From Bryum argenteum (lineage: Eukaryota; Streptophyta; Bryopsida; Bryales; Bryaceae), in assembly GCA_037043015.1 (NCBI GenBank), contig CM073328.1, positions 7,923,409-7,987,408 of the forward strand: DNA of 64,000 bases, read 5' to 3'. The notes below the pieces were generated by a model, which was not told the DNA's origin, did no database searches, and saw nothing but the letters and a program-made list of their open reading frames with translations. Each line of letters opens with the position of its first letter. The stretch's first letter is position 1. This document shows, one piece after another, positions 13,400-25,500 of the stretch. The translations under genes were made by a program, and so were the position numbers.

Positions 13400-13700
13400 C
13401 CCCTAAAAGCCCAAGGTTGCCAAAATACATTGAAAATGGGACCATGTTGGTCATCTTAGGCCTTCTTGGGTTCACCCCCACAGGAGAATGAATCTCTCCA
13501 TTGGTCTCCAAGATGGGTATATCTCAAGTCACTAATCAAATAATTTTGAACTCGATTTTAAAAAATCCAACCATATGATCTTGTTTAAAACTGTCTAACT
13601 CGTCTACCCGTCAATTTTCATCGAATCTCACCCTATGGATCTTGAGTTATATTCAGTCAAAATTTAGACATTAATGGCAGCCCATGAAAATACATTTTGG
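13400..13700. mobile_element. Possible solo end of a piggyBac-like MITE
   Basis: The left end CCCCTAAAAGCCCAAGG, preceded by CTAA in place of TTAA, resembles the element at 38596. The interior AATCCAACCATATGATC matches the motif in the elements at 6.1 and 38.6 kb. No matching right end was found, so the 3' limit is approximate. Confidence 0.4.
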
Positions 13701-15100
13701 AAAGTGACTCTTGAACAAGAGAGAAAGCAATCAGTAGCGTTCAGAGGAAAATGATAGACCTGGCAAAACGAACAAACCTCGGAACAGGTCACAATTACTT
13801 AGACCCATTCCTCCACACAAAAATAAAATAGAATCTACAAATCATCCAACTTTCGAGTAGCTTTTAACCCTCTCCCACTCCAAACGCATGTCCTCTTAAA
13901 CAACTCTGAAACAATACCATAATGTACTCACTACATTCTACGCCGCATCATTTTAGAAACACCTGCAAGTCCAGCTACAAAAACTCACAACAAATACTGA
14001 AAAAAGAGTCCATATTTTCAGTCACATTACTCTCTTACTTACTCTGCCCATGCACACAATTAAATTCACTGCAGATTTTCCATGCTGAAATTTGATTCAT
14101 TATTGAGGAGGTTACATTGTGTGAACAGATGGAACTTTAAAGACAAACGAATGATGAATCACAGCCAGCTAAGAACAAAGTGGTACTTCCAAAATCTAGT
14201 TGGAAAAGTCTTAATGGTAGCTACCAAATGTGTTTATTGGTACCTCCAAATTACAAGAAAAACGACCTTTCTCTGCAGCAAAAAAAACTGGTACAGTCTG
14301 CAACAAATGCCTCACAGTTTTCAATCATTGAGGAAATTATTTACTGGTCTGTGTCTCATATTGAAAGCTATCACACTTGCAGGTGGAAGCAATAATTCAT
14401 TTTTCTGCACTGCATTATTTTGCTACCAAAGGGGGTATCATAATGTACTTACTTACACTTGGGGTTTGGGTATAGGGGTACTCAGTTTACCCCAAATTAA
14501 AAAATGAATGGTCGAAGTGAGGGCCACACCAAAATTGTAAAACAGACTCATGAATCGTCCTTTTGTTGTTGTCAGAAAGCCACCTTCTTCGATGTTTCTC
14601 GGGGTTTGCGGTTGTTGCACACTTTTGAGCACATTTTTGTACATGAAAGTGGCAGGCTCCATGTTCCACTACACCGTCGGTGTCAACTGCGCAGAGAATT
14701 CACCCACGGTCATGCTCACGTTTAGATGGCATGCGATCAATTGAAAAGGCAATTGCATCTTGAAGAATACGAAGTAGTCGCTTTTGGTTCATGATTTTGA
14801 CCTTTGAGGTTATGATTCTTCATTCTTAAGCACCCTTATTTATGTATCTTAAGAAGTGATTGCACACATGGAAGTTTTAAATTCGTGATCTTTGCACCTT
14901 GTTCTTTGACCTTCCTTATTTCATAGCAACATTTAATATAGTGAGGCGTTTTTCAAAGATCATTTGCACTTTGTGCTAGGAAATGGCTGCTACATTGACC
15001 TTCCAATTTGTAAAATATGGCTAGATTTTACAATATGGAGGGGCATTGAAACAGCCATTTCCCGGGGAAACTACAAATGCTCTTTCTAAAGAGACAAGTC
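13701..15100. other. Region downstream of the peroxidase gene, no gene recognised
   Basis: Mostly AT-rich. At 14500-14730 there is a more balanced block with open frames on several strands. It resembles no family I know and may be a gene or repeat remnant. Confidence 0.4.
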
Positions 15101-16696
15101 TTAATGTGTGACAATTCTTTCGAAGGCAGAAAAAGAGATGTTTAGATTTGGGGGAAGAAAGCATACCCAGCATTGTTTTCGAATGACGCCGTTGTCACCA
15201 GAGAGCACGCCCTGCCGTCCAAGCTTCAACATAGACGCAATGAAGCTCTCGAAGAACAAGGTGCGGTTCGTGGCGAACGCAGTAACAAGCGGCTGGGTTC
15301 TGGGATCATTGTACAGATCCTGATCGGAGGTCATGACGCCACGGCCGATGATGAGGTTCACGTAATACGAAGTGTCGAACATGTTGGGCGATTGCAAGTC
15401 CATGAACGTCTTCAAGTTGAGCGTGGCGAAGTCCGGCGCCGCGCCGTTCCGCGTGCAGAAGTTGTAGAGCTCCTGCCCGAACGCCGCGTCCGGAAACTTA
15501 CTGTTCGCCGCTGGGTCGTAGCGGTCCGCGAAATTCGTGCAGTGAATCTCCCCTATCGTGTGCGCACCTGCCACCACGCAGCCATGGCTCGATCAGTGTC
15601 TCCCCTCTCGATTGATTTCTAAACCCCTGCTACAATCTCCTCTACAAAACCTCAATTCCATCTAAATGGCAAGATTCAGCACAAGATTCAGATGATAGTG
15701 ATGCTACACAGAAGTGATGGGTGCTCCATGATGGCATCAAAGGTGCCATAACTAAATTTGTCAGCCACTTCTAGCAAGGAATGGAATGAGGAATTGAGAG
15801 AGGGTGATACAACAGGGATAGTGGTACTACGGAGAAGTAATGGGTGCTCTGTTAGGTGCCAGAAAGTTATGTCACCAAAATGGCACGTAGTGACAGAATG
15901 GCGGTTTTGGTTTGTGGAAGTGGCGTTTGGAGTATTGCTCATCAGATAGGAGTTAGCTTAGAGCTGGACCTGAGAGGACGACGACATCGGTCTGATCCAG
16001 TCCAGCGAGCGCGAACGACGCCACAAGCGCGTCCAGTTTCATTGTCGATGGCGGCACGCTCGCGGTCGCCGCGGCCAAATACGATACCACCCCATCGCGA
16101 CGACCCAAGTCGATCTCGAAGCTCGGTCCTCCAGCCTGTGATCAGATTCCAGTAATCAGCAATCAGAGACACGCTATGGACAATCTAGAAATGGGGAGAA
16201 ATCGAACTGTCACTGGGTGAATTGAACTGAGCAGTACCAAGCGGACGGAGTTGACAGCGGCGAGCGCGAGGATGTCCGCGCAGGAGACGATGCCGGGGCA
16301 CGCGGCTTCGACGCTAGCTTTAATATCATCAATCACTGCGAACTTATCAAGTGTCACACTAATAGGGGCGTCTTTCTCAGCTTGCAATGTGGCGGTGGAG
16401 TTCAACAGAATGGAGGCGTCGCACCCAGCTGCCACACAGTCATGGAAGAAGAGGCGCAGGAGCTTCCCGGGGGTCCGAATGTCCTGCAACACTGCGAACT
16501 GCACCCGTTCCGCCACAATCTGCGTGAGATTCGGGCAGGAAGTCGCGTAGTATCCGAATTGCAAGCCTGGTCCTACCGACGCCGTTTGCTTCAAGGACCG
16601 GCGACCACCGAACACCCCACTCATCGGACATCCCGCTGACACCCCCACCACCACCCAGAGCGCACTCAACACCACCAGTGCTACTATCGACCTCAT
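15101..16696 (-). CDS. Class III (secretory) peroxidase
   Basis: Three exons, 16238-16696, 15970-16135 and 15101-15567, join in frame and give 363 residues. Residues 1-21 are a signal peptide. The distal haem pocket is LRLFFHDC (Arg81, His85), followed by GCDASILL. The central part reads CADILALAA..GGPSF..LGRRDG, and the proximal haem site is SGAHTIG (His211). Conserved Cys residues are present. The second splice lies between the Gly and the Ala-His of the proximal motif. The enzyme oxidises phenolic substrates with H2O2 in the wall or vacuole, as in lignin-like cross-linking and defence; the substrate is unknown. The C-terminus runs about 20 residues past the usual IRKQC ending. It may therefore be intron read-through at a GTATGC donor near 15170 into an unseen last exon. 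Confidence 0.88.
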
Positions 16697-17440
16697 CGCT
16701 AATCACCACCCCCCCCTTCGATCCTACCCCGCTTTTGAATGTCCACAGTCAAAAGTCAGTCACACACTCCAAGCACCCTGCGCCCCTGTTTCTATCAATC
16801 ACAACCTGCCCGGAGCTCTTTCCCCACAGATGGCGATGGCGTGCTTCAAAGCGAGCAAATTCTACTCGCAGCGATCCCGTAGCAGGCAGGTGTCTTAAGG
16901 AGCAAGGAGAGACGGTAAACGGGCGACCGATTCACCTGGAATTGAAGCAGGCTGGAGGGGGCCAGATAAGATGGGCAGCGCTTCCATTATTAGGTAGAGC
17001 GGTTTTTATTACTGTTGTGTGGGCATGTGTAAGTTTGCTTGCTTTCTTGGTTGCTTCGACTATACAGTAGTGAGTCAACGCCGCGGTGATATAGTAGTTG
17101 GGGTCGGAGCAAAGGGTCGGAGGACGCTCACCTACCGGCCTTGCGGAGGGTAAAAGTTCGGCGGGTGCTGGATCGATTGAGTGGCGAGGTTGACTCGGGC
17201 GTTGAGGGGAAGGGGAAAGGTAGCAAGGTCGGAGGGAGGAGTGGGAGGCGGGTGTCGCGGTGACGTCGGGGCGGTGACGAGCGCGTCCGTCGCGGCTGTC
17301 AGAGCCGTCAGAGCGCGAGTGGCTGCCGCGAGGACGCGTGCCGTGGGGTTAGGCGTGGCCGGGAAAGTGCGACCGATGCCATTGTGGGCTATGTCACTAT
17401 GAAGCTCCATTTGCTGACGCACTTTGTAGGAGTGCTTGCT
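16697..17440. other. Peroxidase upstream region and GC-rich block
   Basis: The peroxidase promoter should lie here. Around 17150-17400 there is a CpG-rich, strongly GC-rich block with open frames on both strands (proline/alanine/threonine-rich on minus). It could be a first exon on the minus strand, since a good donor AG|GTGAGC lies near 17130. No downstream exon was recognised, and no protein is claimed. Confidence 0.35.
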
Positions 17441-18685
17441 CTTAAGCTACCACCTAATAGGCCATCATTATGGGTATACATTCCTATTACTAGTGGTAAA
17501 TGGAGTACAAATATCAAGTAAGGTAACTTGCTCAATAACCATCCAAATTTCAGATCGAAGAATCCCTAACTATTCTTGGCACACTACCAATATTCATGTG
17601 TTGGCAAAGTTCCAAGGAGGGTGTTTCTTAATTATGAGAATTTTTGGATACACAATTTTTTTAATAAAATTAGATGAGTAGAAGCTCATAGGTGTTCCAA
17701 AGATTGTTCACCCTAAAATTTCACCTAAAATCTAACTTACAAGTACATTGGTAAATGAAAAGAAGGAATTTTCTTTTCAGTTGATTAGCCTAATGTGCGG
17801 TTTTTGGTGTTATGCGAGTTTGAAGAAGGTACCTTAGTGTGCAAATGTAGCTAAGAACTCCTATTTTGGCCAAGAAAAGAATATGATGATTGTGATAAAA
17901 ACATTGTAATTATGATGAGGTGGTTGTTTTAAATTTTGTAACTATGGTGAGGTATTTGCGTCAAAAGTTGCATAGCACCAAGGAAAGGTAAGTGGGAATG
18001 ATTACAAGCTTGCAACCCCATAATTCAATGTATCCACACACTAGAGTTTAGGATGGGTAGTCTTAGGAACACCTACAATTCTTCCTCTAGAAACATTAAT
18101 CAATTTGAAAACTCCAAATTTCCCTACAAATATTTGTTCAAAAATTTATAACTATACCAAAAAAAATTAAAAAATTAAAAAATAAATAATAAATAATATT
18201 ATATATATATATATAATAAAATAATAATGATTCCACAAGTTGTGATTCCCCCATCCTAATGTAGCTATACAAGCTATACACATTACAAAAATCAGTTGAA
18301 ATGTCACTGAAATGAGATTTTGAGGATCTCCAAGGAAAAAGTCTACAAGAGGAATACGCAATTTCCCCATTGATTTGGATTTGATATTGTATTCAGATTT
18401 CTGGATTGAAGATTGTGTACTGTATCCCTGAGTTTGTAATATCAAAATCTTCCAATGATGTTCCTCGGATACTTTGTAGAATTTCCAATATATCAGAATT
18501 TTTTTTATATACTTTTTGTTGACTTTGAAAAGTTCAAAGGTACATTTAAAAGTCTATACGAAATCTTTGGCCCTCTGTTAATCAATATCCAGAAAATCAA
18601 AGTTCATGAACTTCATACTTCATGTGAAGTGAAAGCGGAATCTCTCCAGCCACTTCGTAGAGAAGTCCATATGTTACTAATATAA
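17441..18685. other. AT-rich intergenic region
   Basis: No gene or defined element seen. A short (TA)n tract lies near 18200-18222. Confidence 0.5.
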
Positions 18686-19423
18686 CCCTGGAACGTCGGA
18701 GCGGCCATTTTATGTCCGATGAACAGAACATTTTCACTGTAACCTATTATTGCGGGATGAATTTCATTCATGATTTTTGTAATTGGATTTATGAATGATA
18801 ATAGCATATCATGGAATTCATTTGAGGTCATTTAAGGTATTTCCTAAGATCACCTGTGGTATGAAAGTTGAAAGAATGGTTAAAAACAAATCACCACAAA
18901 GTGCATTTCTGCAACTTTTTCTTACTTTTATTAAGTCTCAAATTTAGGCAACTAAATGATCTCTTTTGAGTTCAAGCTCAATTCATAAAATGAATCTTAC
19001 CAAGTCTTGTTTCTACTCCAAGTTAGAATTTCAAGAAATTCCTAATATCTAGTGATTTACTGACACCTTAAGTTTACATGCCTATAGGGTCTCTTTCTCA
19101 ATTTTCAAATATAGCATGACACGAAACCATAGATTACACCATGCTATTCTTCACTACAATGTCCCCTTATTCTAAAAATTTCAGATTTTTTGAAAGTGAT
19201 TTGTATTTGATATGAATTATTTTTGGTTTTTCTTTGAAAATTCACTTGAATTTCAAATCTTCCCCAAAAAATCTGAAATTTTTACAGCATATGAAAAGCA
19301 TGTGATCACATCTACGAAAAATAAAATAAAATATTTTACTTTCAGGTAAAGTGGCGAAATGGAGGATTTAGAGTAAGACATATCAAAGTTCAGGCCACGG
19401 TTATGGGCTCCGACGTTCTAGGG
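18686..19423. mobile_element. Non-autonomous DNA transposon with CCCTAGAA-type ends, 738 bp
   Basis: The left end CCCTGGAACGTCGGAGC (18686-18702) and right end GCTCCGACGTTCTAGGG (19407-19423) form a 17-bp inverted repeat with one mismatch. ATAA flanks both sides (18682-18685 and 19424-19427). The interior is AT-rich and non-coding. CCC...GGG ends with a 4-bp TTAA-like duplication fit piggyBac-type elements, as do the families elsewhere in the window, but the target is ATAA. Confidence 0.55.
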
Positions 19424-19428
19424 ATAAA

Positions 19429-19540
19429 TAGTATTGTTCCAATTTCCCCCTGTCCGGTGGCCATCGGGATATTAGCATTACGAACGGACACTTCATTCAC
19501 GCCGGCCCCTCAGAAAGGAATCGGAGTTTCTATCTATCAT
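19429..19540 (+). mobile_element. SINE family, 5'-truncated copy
   Basis: About 112 bp match the 3' part of the full SINE at 19978-20336 in opposite orientation. The copy ends in GTTTCTATCTATC, with the stem CCGGCCCC..GGAATCGG partly preserved. No clear target duplication was found. Confidence 0.65.
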
Positions 19541-19653
19541 CTCATCTTACTAATATAAAGGCTACAAAAAGAGCATACACATCTTGTATAAAAAAATCTC
19601 GAAGTATCAGTCCCCAAAAGCAGTTGCATTATCTGAATGTGAACAAATCAATT

Positions 19654-19807
19654 GCTTTGTACGGGGAGTCAAGTTGTACATGAGGTTGAAGGAGGACAAA
19701 AATCCTCTCAACATGATTGACCCATTTCTTGAAAACTGAACCAATCACGTTGAGAGAATTGTTGCCCTCCTTCAGTCCCATGTACGACTTAATTCCCCAT
19801 GCAAAAC
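19654..19807. repeat. 66-bp-arm imperfect inverted repeat (hairpin)
   Basis: The left arm 19654-19719 and right arm 19742-19807 are inverted copies of equal length with no gaps and about 80% identity. They are separated by a 22-nt loop. All but one of the roughly 14 differences are transitions, so several become G-U pairs in a transcript. The size fits a plant fold-back small-RNA precursor or a foldback transposon. No known mature miRNA was recognised. Confidence 0.6.
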
Positions 19808-19977
19808 ATCCTCAATATTGGTTTGTTTGTTGAACATGTTTGGATTCAAATTACTCATATTCAAAGAGCACAAGCTTTTCTTTGATTCCTTCAGTGAACT
19901 AAGCTTTATTGCTTCCCTAAGATCTACTGCCTACTGGAAGTGCACAGATTGATCATCCACGAGGGATAAGATGCCCA

Positions 19978-20336
19978 GATAGATAGAAACTCCGGTCCCT
20001 TTCTAAGGGGCCGGCGTGAATGAAGTGTCCGTTCGTAATGCTAATATCCCGATGGCCACCGGACAAGGGGAAATTGGAACAATACTACTTCCCCCTCTCG
20101 AGGGTGGACACTATAACTACGCTAGTTTTTAGCCTAGTTACTAGTGCCTTGAAGATACTTGACATAGTATCCCCCCAAAGGGCTTTGAGGTACCCATACA
20201 ACAAGGTCCAAAGACCCCCCACAATAGTTGGGTGGACTATAGTGGTGAGCACCAAGCCGGCATGGGGAATAGAACCCATGACCTCCTCATTGGGGGCCTA
20301 AGCCCTAACCACCAAGCCAAGGCTTGTGGTGCCTTC
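19978..20336 (-). mobile_element. tRNA-derived SINE, full length, 13-bp target duplication
   Basis: Read on the minus strand, the element starts with a tRNA-like head. The A box is TGGCTTGGTGG (20309-20319) and the B box GGTTCTATTCC (20266-20276), 32 nt apart as in a tRNA, with a T-arm stem CATGG/CCATG. A unique body follows, then a 3' region with the hairpin CCGGCCCC..GGGACCGG and a (TATC)n tail. GATAAGATGCCCA stands on both sides (19965-19977 and 20337-20349), a perfect target duplication. There is no coding capacity; transcription by RNA polymerase III and mobilisation by a LINE are family inferences. Confidence 0.82.
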
Positions 20337-20656
20337 GATAAGATGCCCACAATAGGTGCAACAAGTGGCAACCTGCCGAATGCTAAGCAGCCTTCTCAGA
20401 AACTCAACCACACAAAGCTTAAAGTTATAACCTCTTTTTAAGACACTTTTTAAGATTTTGTTGTAAGCCCAAGGTTTCCTATGCCATCATAATCAACTTA
20501 CGTGGTGCAATGTTAAAGGGGCGTGAGTACATTGGATTCCATTTTATGCTTGATAACTATCTTCATATGTTTATCAACTTTGTCAAACATGCATCCATTA
20601 AAGCTAATGATTCAGATGATATTACATTAATCACACAGCTTTAACTTTCTTCTCCA

Positions 20657-21471
20657 CCCTTGAACGGGCCAAATGTTGAAAAACGACATTTTGGATGCAA
20701 AGGTGGAAACTTTGAAGAGCGTTAACTTCTTCATCTTGGACTCTATTGTGAATGAAATCCACTTGGGTTCAGTCCCAAATCGAGTCTAAAAATGGTAGTT
20801 TACTACAATGAAGTATGAATTAATGGCATGGATTTTAGTGAAGGCAACTCTTGTTTTTAGGGTTTTTAAACTTTAGGCATGTTTTATTGTTGCAAGCCCA
20901 TTGTGTGAAGTCAAAAATAGTTTCATGGGTATCCTTTTTGCATGAACATCATTTTGGAATAATTTCTAACAACTATCTAGTTGGAAGATTTTTTATCCAA
21001 ATGATTCTAGTATTGGATTTGATACAATGAAAAAAGTGAAGAAGCGAATGTTTTTTGAGGAGCTAAATCTCCTCATCCACTATTGGATTTTGGGTTTGTC
21101 TGTTGGGTTGATTCCAATTTGAATCTAGTTTTTGTGGTAATAATCTTAAATTCATCCACAACAAAGAGGTAGTTTTTGTGGTAATAATCTTAAATTCATC
21201 CACAACAAGAGGAAGTTATGGCATTCAGTTTTGTGCAAGGGGTCTAGTATTAGACTTTCTTTCATTTGTAAGATTTATGGTACTTTTCACTGTTGCAAGG
21301 TCATTATTTGCGCAAAAATTAACAAATACTCACGCTTTTGTTTTGTTCAAGGTGGTGATTGAGATAAAGGTGAACATTTTTCATTTGGTCGATTTTTGAT
21401 TGCAATAAGTCTATCAATAAAATTTTCACTTCAATGTGAAAATGATGTAGTGTTATGATAATTTTTGAGTG
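20657..21471 (+). mobile_element. Diverged piggyBac-like element, long family
   Basis: This is an old copy of the 976-bp element at 48492. It starts CCCTTGAACGGGCC with the subterminal palindrome TTGAAAAACGACA, and the order of conserved blocks matches across 800 bp. The ends are degraded. It contains a 44-bp tandem duplication at 21126-21210. Confidence 0.6.
21126..21210 (+). repeat. 44-bp tandem duplication
   Basis: A unit beginning TAGTTTTTGTGGTAATAATC is repeated once directly after itself within the diverged element. Confidence 0.8.
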
Positions 21472-21475
21472 TCAA

Positions 21476-21960
21476 CCCCTAAGTGTGCCAAATGTCGAAA
21501 AACGACATTTTGGATGGAAGGCAACAACTTAGTTCGTGTGGTAAAAATTACAGACCCATAAGAGAAAGTATGAATCTATGTCATGCATTTTAGTGAATGC
21601 AGCTCTGGTTTTTGGATTTTCAAACATGGAGCATATTTTACCATTGCAAGCCAACTATGTAAAATTCAAATTTAGTTTTTCATGACTTTACTATGCACGT
21701 ACGTTCTCAAGATAAAATCCAACAACTTTGTAGTTGGGATATTTTTATTGCAAATATTTTAGGTATTAAATTTGCAAAGATGTTTCTAAACTAATTTTTC
21801 TTAAAAAAAATATGGATTTTGGAAAGTTGATTATCCTAAATGGTTAGACTCATTTGTAGCAAAGAATATTTGTGTTTGATGTTATTCTAAGTGGTGGTTT
21901 TCTATAAAAAGGTTGGAACTCCCAATGCATGCGGTTGGAGTTTATTTATTTTTCTAATTT
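21476..21960 (+). mobile_element. piggyBac-like element, long family, truncated copy
   Basis: TCAA is followed by CCCCTAAGTGTGCC and the palindrome ATGTCGAAAAACGACAT. It matches the left half of the element at 48492 but lacks a recognisable right end. It sits directly after the previous copy. Confidence 0.6.
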
Positions 21961-22594
21961 ATTTTGTTTGTTTTTCTTGAAACTTTTCACGCCAAGCACT
22001 CTACAAGTTCAAATGGACATGAATTCTCAAATCATCTTGTAAACAAAAAATTCAAAAAATCATTCATTGACTTGCTATGTTTGGGAAAAAGTTGAAGCTT
22101 CCTGTCCCCTTGGGCCTTTACAGAAGCAAGTGCTTGTTAGATTGCAATACTCAAATTGAATTAAATCATATTTTTAACTGCCTAGGCATAAACACTTATC
22201 ATATTTGTGTCCAAGAAAATTCAAATTACTTTTATGAATTACATATAAGTCATGATTTTTCAAACTTCTCACCTTATTTTTCTTACCGAAAACAAAGAGC
22301 TATTTTTAAAGCGCGGAAACCTCTCATAGATGGTCAATTTGGCTACTAACTTAGAGGTTTAAAAAAACACAAAAAAATCTTTGATAGGAACGATGGTACC
22401 ACAGTGATTCAGGGGAGCCAATGCAGTACCCTAACAGGGCGCTCCCAACAGCATCCCCAAATCTACAGCGTTCCTAGAAGCCCCAGACTGCGCCTCGGCG
22501 ACACCGAAGCAAAAGCCCTTTCTCGCACCTTCGGCCAGCTCGCGATTGTGTGTTTGCAGATTGCGGGGGGCTTGGTCGATCTAGCCAGCCAGCC

Positions 22595-25500
22595 ATGGAG
22601 CTCTGCTGCGGGGTTGCCACCCCTGCCCGCTCTCCGCTTCCCGCCTTTCGCCACTCCAACTCCGTCCCTCTCGTAAGCTCCACCTCCCCTCCCTTTTCTC
22701 GCTCTTAAATCACTCATGTTTCCACATTTTGGCTATGACGCAATTTTCTTGCTCCACTTTTCATAACATTTTCCGGCTTCCAATTTCATAGTGCTTCATT
22801 CATGATATTGAAAATTCAGGTCAGCTATTTCGAGTGTGATTGAGAGTCGCTTTTTGCGGCATTTTGAGCTTCTGCTGTGCATTAAATCCTAAATTTGAGA
22901 TTAATCTGTGATTCTCTCTTCAACGATTTATCAGCCTCGGTTTATTATTTCAAGACTCCCAAGAATCAAGATAATTTCAAAGCAGGTGTAACGCAGATTT
23001 GAACAAGTTATTCTCAAGTATCACATACGTTGTGCTTTGATTTTGTGACCTAAGACTAGCCTGTTGTTAGCTTTGTCGAATGCTTGTGTTTCGACGAGTC
23101 TTTCATTGTTCACATTTTGGCTATGAGTAGCTTTTTTACGGCATTTTGAGCGTGAGAGCTTCTCCGTTGTGAATTGAAATTTCCGGAGGTACAAGAGTCT
23201 TACTTTTTACTTTCATGATTTCGCGGCACTTTGTAAACTCTTAGCCTCCAAGGTAGCTTCATAGCAGTATTACATGCATTACATTCATAAGTATTACATG
23301 CACTGTTCTTTGATACTATGATAAATGAATAAGAGTAGCCCCTGGTAAGACTCACCGGCTCCCAGGTCGCGAAAATTGTGTGATTTTTTGTAATGGCATT
23401 TCGAGCTTCCAAGCATCAAGTATTAATTTCAGGGGAAATAAGTGATTTGAATTGAACTTCAATGTCTACTTGAGGTTAGAATAAAGGGATTTTTGTTTTC
23501 ATCGGCAGTCTCTAAATTGTTCTAATAGACTTTACCTTGTAGCAACCAAGGTGGCTCCGACGCAAGTCGAAGGCAGTTTTGAATAGGTCATTGACGTGCA
23601 ACATATGCAATGTTCCTTGAGCCTGACTTATGATTTTGGCTTCATTATTAATACGAGTAGTCACTAAATTCTTGGCTTTTGAGGTGTTGATCTGCGCGCT
23701 GTAAGGATCTCGGCATTCGGAGCTTTGAATACATGATAATTATTGATATTGGTATTCGTGATGCAGGTGTCTAGTTGGAGTGCAAACAGTTCCTTGAAAA
23801 GCGGGTTTGTACTTGGGACGCAGTTGAGATTGGACTCTCTTTCTCGCGTCCACCATGCAAGTATCTCTGTTGCAGGAAGAAATGCGTTAAGAACAATCAC
23901 AGGTATTTACATTTTTGAGTTTGAACATACTCTAGGCATGAGACCACGAAATGTACGTTTACCATTTGATTTTCTACTCCTGCTTTCAGCTAATGTTACT
24001 TTTGATATATTCATTGGAAGGGTTGTTGCTTGTGTGATGCAGCTGCTTTTGACCCCGAGTTGCATTCCGTGCTGGAGTTAGCCAGTGATGCTGAGCTTTC
24101 CGAGCTTTCTAGCATTTTATATGGCCAAAGGTCAGTGTCGTCACTATTCAGTGGAAGTGGTGTGGAAGCCTTTTGAGTATCATCAAAGGCGTCTGCATCC
24201 GCTTTGTGATTCCGAATATTAGAAAATCAGACTCAGACATTAAAGAATAACTAGATACACAGGCCCTGGCTATTGTATGGTTGCTCAGGGTAAGTTTCTG
24301 ATACGGGTCCTCATGTTTGAGGCTGATATCCGAGATTGTTGTATGCAGCCCTCTCAGTCCCTTGCTTAAATCTGTAGCGCCTGGCGATGGCTCCAACAGA
24401 GGCACTATTGCAGAGGCAATGCACGAACAGGAGTACGGAGGTCGGGATGCTCTTATGGAGAGGCTAGAATCGAGATTCATGTTTCTGGCTGCAGATGCTA
24501 AAGCCACTCTCAGGTAGGTGCAATAGGAAGGCATTTATTGTACGAGCTTCATTATTCTGAAGGGTCCTAGTGTGCTGGAGCTGCTTAGGAAGATGTTTTA
24601 ATCAAGTTTCCTGATGATTGTGGGAATGCCAGCGGGCGGAGACCAACGTATCGTGATGTTCTGTTGAGGGTGCGCGAGAAGCTACATGTTCCATGTTCGG
24701 TCAAGCTGTCAACGGAGGATATGGAGGCTGAAATATTTCTGCATTTGCTTCAGGACTATTCCAGGTGCTTTGTCTATGAAGTGTATTGATATTAGAAATC
24801 AGTTTGGTCTTTGTTCTCATTTGGCTTAGCTATGGAGCTCACCGTGATGTCTGTTGGTGATCGCTGCAGTCAACCCAAGAAGAAGCCACAATCAAAACGA
24901 AGAATTCCAAGAGTTCCATACTTGGACGCTATCGAAAGAGCTAAGGGCAGTCGTTTCCGTGATAACATCTCATCAGCTATTCGTTTAGGAAGTGAGGAGT
25001 TGCTTACAACCATTCTCAAGGTTTGTTTTCCACGTTGCAGTCAGCCATTTCACTTCTACATGTTTAGGAACTGGCCTGAGTTTAAACAAATCCGTGTCAT
25101 CAGGCGCATACACACGATCACGTGTTCACTAGATTATCGATGCGATGGGGTATCAAACTGGAGATTAAGTTGCTTACTCGAGTCGTGTCAGACTACTTGA
25201 ATTCATGCACAAATCTCGGCTTATTCCTCTTTTCAATGTTACTGATAATTGCCTACCTTCCTTTTGTTACAGGGCAGCAGTGCAGTTACTCTGTCCACCC
25301 TTCAGAGATTCGTAAGCTTTATTGCTCTATCTAATGTGTTCCTCATTTCTTCATCTTTATTTTACCCGAGTATCAAAGCTCTCAAGCTCGTGTCCACTTC
25401 ATACACGCTAGTATCTTGGAACGTTGTTCGAACAAGGTGGTGAATATTCTGATGTATTACGCAGATCACCAAGAGACTGTCGGGTAAAGTTCTCGTGGAA

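Noticed and set aside
14082-14507. 141-codon plus-strand frame downstream of the peroxidase
   Set aside because: It has no recognisable domain and biased composition, and no splice context or second copy supports it.
16678-17070. 130-codon plus-strand frame over the peroxidase start
   Set aside because: It overlaps the peroxidase first exon and promoter, has no recognisable domain, and ends in a low-support hydrophobic stretch. It is probably a chance frame in GC-rich DNA.
20232-20441. 69-codon plus-strand frame at 20.2-20.4 kb
   Set aside because: It is the reverse strand of the tRNA-derived head of the SINE and adjoining DNA.
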